Source: Muribaculaceae bacterium (lineage in GTDB: Bacteria > Bacteroidota > Bacteroidia > Bacteroidales > Muribaculaceae). Taken from it: 64,000 nucleotides of DNA. Both the position numbers and the translations under genes were made by a program. Under the pieces are notes generated by a model. That model did not search any database. It had not been told where the DNA came from and was given only the letters and a program-made list of their open reading frames with translations. The DNA lies in the NCBI GenBank assembly GCA_022509085.1, contig JAFLTW010000011.1, positions 1 through 64,000 on the forward strand, written 5' to 3'. Below are positions 58,906 to 64,000 of this stretch, piece by piece. Each line of letters begins with the position of its first letter. The stretch's first letter is position 1.

Positions 58906-61767
58906 TTAATATCCCATATCCTGACCCTTACGCAGAGGATCGATACCCTCGCTCATCCAGCGCGGCATAGGCGCATCCATCAGATAATGGTCGAAAAACT
59001 GCTGAAGCCTCACCGTGATGTCGCGGCGGTTCTTCTTATCCTTGATATTATGGGCCTCCCCGTTATACTGTAGCATCCAGACGGGCTGGCGGAGGCGACG
59101 CAGCGCCATAAAAAGCTCGATGCCCTGATACCAGGGCACTGCACCGTCGGCATCATTGTGCATGATGAGCAGAGGGGTATGGACCCTGTCGGCATGAAAC
59201 ACGGGCGAATTGGCCACATAGAGTTCTGGGGCATCCCAGAGGTTGCGCCCTATGCGGCTCTGCCCCTGCTCATACTGCGCCTGACGCGAGGAACCCGACT
59301 CCCAGCGGATGCCGCCGAAAGCCGACGTCATATTAGCCACCGGTGCACCGCTTCCGGCGCATGCAAACATATCAGTGCGTGTGATCAGATACGCCACCTG
59401 ATATCCGCCCCAGCTCTGGCCGTCGATTCCAAGACGCGAGCGGTCGATATTCGGATACATATCGCAGACCGCCTCCACTCCCGAGCATACATAATTATAG
59501 GCACTCTCACCGGGCACACCGGCAGTGTAGTGGATATCCGGCACAAACACCACATATCCACGCGAGACATAGAAGGGGTAATTAACCCAGCTCCAGGAGG
59601 GCTCCATCGGATAATGGGTGTAGAGATTATTGGAACCGATCTCGTAGAACACCGTGAGCATAGGGTAGCTCTTATCGGGCGAGAAATCTTCCGGCAGATA
59701 GAGAATACCCTCGGCTGGCTTTCCATCGTAGGCGTACCATTTGAAAAGTTGGGGAGTGCCCCAGGAATAGTCCTTCATCTGGGGGTTGGCCGCGGTAAGC
59801 TGCAGAGCCTTGGAGAAATTAAGGGAAGTGACACCCCATATATCGGGAGCAATATCGAACGAAGCCCTTTGCCACGTGAAAGAGTCGGCCTCCTTAGCCT
59901 TCAGTATCTGGGTAAACGACGCTCCCTCTAGCAGACGGACCACAGGTGCGGAAGGACGCGGCTCAAATCTGGCAGTGGCCAGTCCCTGCTCCTTGGAGGC
60001 AATGTCGAAAACAGAGAAAAGGAGCAACGAGCCCGGCGAGAGCCAGCGGCGGTCGGGGTCGGTAGAGACAAGACGGTACCTGCGGCCCGACTTGCGACCC
60101 TCGCCGGCCGTAAGGCAGAAAGGACTGCGACGGCCCGTGGGGTCGACACCCCAGACATCGAAACGGTCGTAGACAAACACCCACTCATCGCCATCGGCCC
60201 AACCCATAATGCCATAGGGCTGCTTCTCGAGCGGACGGTCGTCTTCCTCATCCCACAAAGGGAAAGGAATCTCGCGAGAAAGACATACCGTGTCGCCCGT
60301 AGCTATATTATAAGCATAATAGTTGCGCGCCTTATACCATACCACGAACCTGTCGGCAGGGGAGAGAAGTGAGTTCTCCGACTGAGCCTTACCAAGATAG
60401 CGCCTCTCGCCGGAGATGACATTCACAAGCGTAAGAGCCTCCGGAGCGATATAGTTCCACTGCTGCTCCACAAGATTGTCGGTCGGGTCCTGGACAAGTG
60501 CCCAGTCGCCATCCCAGCGGTTTGGTGCCGACACCACGGCCGACAGACGGTCGGTGGTGAGCACCCAGTTGCCCGTGGCGATATCTATGACCACGGGATA
60601 CTGATTCTCGCGCATCTGCTTAAGCAGCTTAGCCGACTGTGGAGGCGTATACGGGGCATCCCAACGCCATATGTCAAGGTCGGCACGTTCAAAATCCACA
60701 ATAGTGGTATCGTCGGGAGCCACATAGGGCGCAACACCTATCACGAGACGCCGGCCATCGTAGGAAAACTCCGGGACGGCATACTGGTTGATGTAGAGAC
60801 CGTCGTCGGCAGAAGCCTGCATCCGCTCCTCCCACTCGCGCAACAGGCGCTCCCGACCGGGCGCCGACGGACCGGGTTTGCGAAGGTTGCGGCCCTTAGA
60901 AGGCAGGAATTCCACATTATACATTTCCGGCTCCCTCATAAGGTCGGCCGTAGAGAGCCTGAAAAGCTGCAGCTTCTTCGTGCCCGACTTCACGGAATCA
61001 TTGCCGGCAGTATAAGCCAGCTGCGTACCGGTCTCATCGAAGACCGGACGCCCATAGAAGGCCTTATCGCGGTCGACAAGATAGAAAGCCGTATCGGGCA
61101 GCGCCATCACCCCCACACCGTTGGTAAACACCGAATCATTATCGGGTTTGCGTACCGTAAGGGCAAGCTTGGCGCCATTCTTCGAGAAGCAGAAATCGTC
61201 GACCCACTTCACCACCTTCTGCACCTTACCGTCGAAACGGCGTATCACGAGAGGCTTGCCGGCATCCTTCGCTGCAAGGTCGGAAGCCGAGGTATGGATA
61301 GTGTCGACTGAGACATAGGCCATCCAGTTGCCACCCTTCTCACCGGTGGCGAATGACTTCACATTCGGAATCATCTCCACCGAACCTTTGAGGAGGTTGA
61401 CGACAGCCAACGAATCCTGCGGTGCCTTAAGGTCTTTCTTCCCGTCGATGCGGGCCTGGCGCGCATCGGCAAAAAAAGGTTTCACAAGAGCCACGGCCCA
61501 CTTGCCGTCGGCCGAAAACACAGGGTTATAACCGCGTGGCACCGTGATCTCCTTGCCCGACTTCAGGTTGCGGAGGTAAAGCGTATCATCGCCGTTAAGA
61601 GGCAACGTGGCAAAAGCTGCCCAGACACCATCCCGCGAGACAGCGTAGTTTTTCAGCTTGCACCATGAATCGAACGCATCATGGTCTAACGGCTTCTTCG
61701 CCGCAAGCGGCGCCAGCGACAAAAGGATAAGAGAGAGGAAGAGAGATCTGTAGATGGAAGTCTTCAT
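58906..61767 (-). CDS. S9-family prolyl oligopeptidase-like peptidase
   Basis: A 953-residue exported peptidase (signal MKTSIYRSLFLSLILLSLAPLAA). A long beta-propeller region (about 30-640) precedes the alpha/beta-hydrolase domain. The catalytic triad is Ser785 in GQSWGGY, Asp874 in HNDADGAVP, and His906 in GEAHNI. It is longer than DPP IV-like members and resembles large S9 proteins of Bacteroidota. It likely acts in the periplasm on peptides. It is the first gene of the unit S9-DUF1460-HAD and lies 7 bp downstream of ribBA, so it may also receive transcripts from there. Confidence 0.9.
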   Translation of the reverse strand: MKTSIYRSLFLSLILLSLAPLAAKKPLDHDAFDSWCKLKNYAVSRDGVWAAFATLPLNGDDTLYLRNLKSGKEITVPRGYNPVFSADGKWAVALVKPFFADARQARIDGKKDLKAPQDSLAVVNLLKGSVEMIPNVKSFATGEKGGNWMAYVSVDTIHTSASDLAAKDAGKPLVIRRFDGKVQKVVKWVDDFCFSKNGAKLALTVRKPDNDSVFTNGVGVMALPDTAFYLVDRDKAFYGRPVFDETGTQLAYTAGNDSVKSGTKKLQLFRLSTADLMREPEMYNVEFLPSKGRNLRKPGPSAPGRERLLREWEERMQASADDGLYINQYAVPEFSYDGRRLVIGVAPYVAPDDTTIVDFERADLDIWRWDAPYTPPQSAKLLKQMRENQYPVVIDIATGNWVLTTDRLSAVVSAPNRWDGDWALVQDPTDNLVEQQWNYIAPEALTLVNVISGERRYLGKAQSENSLLSPADRFVVWYKARNYYAYNIATGDTVCLSREIPFPLWDEEDDRPLEKQPYGIMGWADGDEWVFVYDRFDVWGVDPTGRRSPFCLTAGEGRKSGRRYRLVSTDPDRRWLSPGSLLLFSVFDIASKEQGLATARFEPRPSAPVVRLLEGASFTQILKAKEADSFTWQRASFDIAPDIWGVTSLNFSKALQLTAANPQMKDYSWGTPQLFKWYAYDGKPAEGILYLPEDFSPDKSYPMLTVFYEIGSNNLYTHYPMEPSWSWVNYPFYVSRGYVVFVPDIHYTAGVPGESAYNYVCSGVEAVCDMYPNIDRSRLGIDGQSWGGYQVAYLITRTDMFACAGSGAPVANMTSAFGGIRWESGSSRQAQYEQGQSRIGRNLWDAPELYVANSPVFHADRVHTPLLIMHNDADGAVPWYQGIELFMALRRLRQPVWMLQYNGEAHNIKDKKNRRDITVRLQQFFDHYLMDAPMPRWMSEGIDPLRKGQDMGY

Positions 61768-61774
61768 ATCAGGA

Positions 61775-62980
61775 TCAGTCGACTAAATGGAGGTCGTGCC
61801 CCATGCGTTCCTTCTTGGTGTGCATATAGAACCGGTTATGGTCGTTAGGCTCGATTTCCACGGGCACATTCTCCACGATTTCGAGACCGAAGCCTTCAAG
61901 TCCGATTCGCTTCGTGGGATTATTGGTCATCAGCCTCATTTTCTTAATGCCGAGACTGTTCAGGATGCTTGCCCCGATGCCATAGTCGCGTTCATCGGCC
62001 TTATGGCCCAGATGAAGATTGGCCTCCACAGTGTCCATACCGTTCTCCTGGAGCTTATAGGCCTTAATCTTCTCCATCAGGCCGATTCCACGACCCTCCT
62101 GGCTCAGATAGATCACGGCTCCGCGACCCTCCTTCTCGATCATCTCCATAGCCTTATGGAGCTGCTCGCCACACTCGCAGCGCTGCGAGGCAAAGATGTC
62201 GCCCGTAGCGCACGAGGAGTGGACACGCACGAGGACTGGCTCGTCGATGTTGACATCACCCTTGATCAGCGCAATATGTTCCAGCCCGTTATCCTTCTGG
62301 CGGAAAGGAATGAGATGGAAATGGCCATACTTGGTAGGGAGGTCGACCTCCTCGCCACGTTCCACAGGCGAGTCATGCTTAAGCCTGTAGGCAATAAGGT
62401 CGGCGATGGATATTATCTTCAGGTTCCACTCCCGGGCCTTCTCCATGAGTTGGGGCAGCCGGGCCATAGTGCCGTCATCGTTCATGATCTCGATAAGCGC
62501 CGCCGCCGGCGTCAGACCGGCAAGGCGAGCAAGGTCGATAGCCGCCTCCGTGTGGCCGGTGCGCTGCAGGACACCCCGGTCCTGGGCATAGAGTGGATTG
62601 ATATGCCCCGGGCGCCCGAACGTAGCGGGTGTAGAGTCGGGAGAGGCCAGCGCCCGGATCGTAGCGCAACGGTCGTTGGCCGACACACCGGTGGAGCAGC
62701 CCTCCAGTTTGTCGACAGTCACCGTAAAGGGAGTGCCGAGCACGGAGGTGTTGTCGGCTACCTGGCGTGTGAGACCCAGCTCCTCGCAACGCTTCACGGG
62801 AAGGGGTGCGCAGAGAACCCCGCGCGCATTCTTAAGCATAAAATTGACCTGCTCGGGAGTGATTTTCTCAGCAGCCACAATCAGGTCGCCCTCGTTTTCG
62901 CGGTCTTCATCGTCGACAACGATTACGAACTTACCCTGGCGGAAATCTTCGAGAGCTTCCTCTATAGAGTTAAGAGACAT
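61775..62980 (-). CDS. ribBA: Bifunctional DHBP synthase / GTP cyclohydrolase II
   Basis: A 401-residue riboflavin synthesis protein carrying both entry reactions. The N-terminal domain (1-200) makes 3,4-dihydroxy-2-butanone 4-phosphate: [14 protein letters not shown] near residue 22, and [15 protein letters not shown] near residue 140. The C-terminal domain is GTP cyclohydrolase [24 protein letters not shown] near residue 255 with the zinc cysteines, and [11 protein letters not shown] near residue 292. No FMN riboswitch was seen in the short upstream gap, because rsmD is only 11 bp away. Confidence 0.97.
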   Translation of the reverse strand: MSLNSIEEALEDFRQGKFVIVVDDEDRENEGDLIVAAEKITPEQVNFMLKNARGVLCAPLPVKRCEELGLTRQVADNTSVLGTPFTVTVDKLEGCSTGVSANDRCATIRALASPDSTPATFGRPGHINPLYAQDRGVLQRTGHTEAAIDLARLAGLTPAAALIEIMNDDGTMARLPQLMEKAREWNLKIISIADLIAYRLKHDSPVERGEEVDLPTKYGHFHLIPFRQKDNGLEHIALIKGDVNIDEPVLVRVHSSCATGDIFASQRCECGEQLHKAMEMIEKEGRGAVIYLSQEGRGIGLMEKIKAYKLQENGMDTVEANLHLGHKADERDYGIGASILNSLGIKKMRLMTNNPTKRIGLEGFGLEIVENVPVEIEPNDHNRFYMHTKKERMGHDLHLVD

Positions 62981-62991
62981 AAGAAACAGAT

Positions 62992-63546
62992 TTATGGGTT
63001 ACCCTCGGGAGCCGTGACGCGGAAGATAGAGAAATTAACGCTACCATAGGCACGGTGTTCGAGGAAAAAGGGATTATCGGAAAAATCGAAAGCCTTGGAA
63101 TGCTCCACAACCACTACCGAGCCTTCCCTGACCATATCAGACGAAAGGATAAGGCCCGGAATCTCCCCGAATCGCGGGAGGTCGTAGGGGGGATCCGCAA
63201 AAATAAAATCGAACCTATCGCGGCAGGAGGCAATATACTTAAACACATCAGCCCGGACCACATGGAGGTTCTCATCGCCCAGGAGCGCCTTCACCTTGTT
63301 GATGAAAGCGAGCTGGGTTGAGGCCTTCTCGACAGCCGTGACACTCGCACAGCCCCGGGAGAGGAGCTCATAGCTCACGGCTCCGGTGCCCGCAAAAAGG
63401 TCGAGAGCCGACATTCCCTCAAGGTCTACAAGATTATCGATTACATTAAAGATATTCTCGCGCGCGAAGTCAGTGGTGGGACGCGCTGATATGTTATGGG
63501 GCACATCGAAGCGTCGACGCCCGTACTTACCACGGATAATTCTCAT
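62992..63546 (-). CDS. rsmD: 16S rRNA (guanine-966-N2)-methyltransferase
   Basis: A 184-residue SAM-dependent RNA methyltransferase. It has the N-terminal [31 protein letters not shown] near residue 22, SAM-binding [15 protein letters not shown] near residue 48, and catalytic DPPYDLP near residue 118. It overlaps the upstream DUF3822 gene by four bases, an arrangement usual in Bacteroidota. Confidence 0.95.
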   Translation of the reverse strand: MRIIRGKYGRRRFDVPHNISARPTTDFARENIFNVIDNLVDLEGMSALDLFAGTGAVSYELLSRGCASVTAVEKASTQLAFINKVKALLGDENLHVVRADVFKYIASCRDRFDFIFADPPYDLPRFGEIPGLILSSDMVREGSVVVVEHSKAFDFSDNPFFLEHRAYGSVNFSIFRVTAPEGNP

Positions 63547-64000
63547 AAGAGCAAAGAGATTGAATCGCCCACGGCCACGGCGGCAGCCAGAGGCAGGCCC
63601 TCCCTCTCTACAGAGTCAGGACGGCTCCAGAGTGATATGGAGGCCACATAGGGTTCAAGACATTTCGCGACACCCGAAGCCGCGGCACCGTCGGCCACGA
63701 CGTTAAGATTTAGGGAGCGCAACTCAAGAGCGTTAGCTTCCGCGACAAGAGTAACGAAATATGCGATGTCGGAGTGGGTGGACCAGGGATGTACCACACC
63801 GCAGAAGAAGCGGCGGTCTTTAAAAGCAAAAAAGTCGGCCTCCCCCTCACGGACATTGACAAATACGGTGCCCGAGGCCGGCGATGGCTCCACAAGAGGC
63901 GACAGGCTCCGGAAAAGAGACTTGAGCACGGAGAGATGGGAAGAGACGCGGCATCCCGGGAGAGTGCGCCGCAGGAAAGAATTCAGCCCCGGAACCAGAG
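63543..64000 (-). CDS. DUF3822 family protein (partial, cut by the window end)
   Basis: The minus-strand frame is open to the window edge, so the N-terminus is missing; about 150 C-terminal residues are visible. VFVNVREGEADFFAFKDRRFFCGVVHPW and the following SDIAYFVTLVAEA fit DUF3822, a family with an actin/hexokinase-like ATPase fold of unknown function that sits next to rsmD in this phylum. No start codon can be assigned. Confidence 0.8.
   Translation of the reverse strand, partial: LVPGLNSFLRRTLPGCRVSSHLSVLKSLFRSLSPLVEPSPASGTVFVNVREGEADFFAFKDRRFFCGVVHPWSTHSDIAYFVTLVAEANALELRSLNLNVVADGAAASGVAKCLEPYVASISLWSRPDSVEREGLPLAAAVAVGDSISLLL

Overview
The window looks like the chromosome of a gut-type Bacteroidales bacterium, most likely Muribaculaceae or a close relative (inference; no 16S is present). 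The reasons are repeated matches to the Bacteroidota promoter pattern (-33 TTTG/TTG, about 20 nt, then -7 TAnnTTTG), three SusC/TonB-type outer-membrane barrels, a BT1926-type barrel, a DPP5-like peptidase, and the DUF3822-rsmD and TIGR02757 genes typical of the phylum.

Layout. (1) 1-7.3 kb is AT-rich accessory DNA: the 3' end of a LuxR-type regulator, two paralogous TonB-dependent-receptor-like barrels with an exported unknown between them, an SDR oxidoreductase, and intergenic DNA full of repeats, structured elements and a duplicated coding remnant. (2) 7.8-16.8 kb: thioredoxin, a DPP5-like peptidase, a CbiMQO metal-uptake ABC transporter, a membrane-anchored Mur ligase overlapping an ion-channel gene with an odd selectivity filter and a 4 x 14-residue tail repeat, and an alpha/beta hydrolase. 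(3) 16.9-23 kb: a complete glycine cleavage operon gcvT-gcvH-gcvPA-gcvPB-lpd with a small XRE regulator at its end. (4) 23.2-36.7 kb: an abundant-looking lipoprotein and BT1926-type barrel pair, glycyl-tRNA synthetase with an FKBP lipoprotein, then aminotransferase, miaA, pepT, a secreted nuclease and mnmE.

(5) 36.7-45.6 kb is a defence/toxin island and the most interesting part. It holds an orphan HipB-like antitoxin with a collapsed hipA, a Fic protein, a small unknown gene, an MvaI/BcnI-type restriction enzyme with its C5 methyltransferase and Vsr repair nuclease, and a DUF234-type ATPase. The Fic-to-ATPase segment is bounded by inverted repeats carrying a palindrome. On the right the palindrome recurs three times at exactly 53 bp, and the copy next to the ATPase contains its probable promoter. 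A second, nested inverted duplication (small gene plus start of vsr) flanks the restriction-modification genes in a way that could support inversion.

(6) 45.6-64 kb is core DNA, almost all on the minus strand: LD-carboxypeptidase, enolase, a RecD-like helicase, asd, fabD, an OPT transporter, a TonB-dependent receptor, asparaginase, a HAD hydrolase, a DUF1460 protein that has lost its catalytic residues, an S9 peptidase, ribBA, rsmD and a partial DUF3822 gene. No tRNA, rRNA or CRISPR array was recognised.
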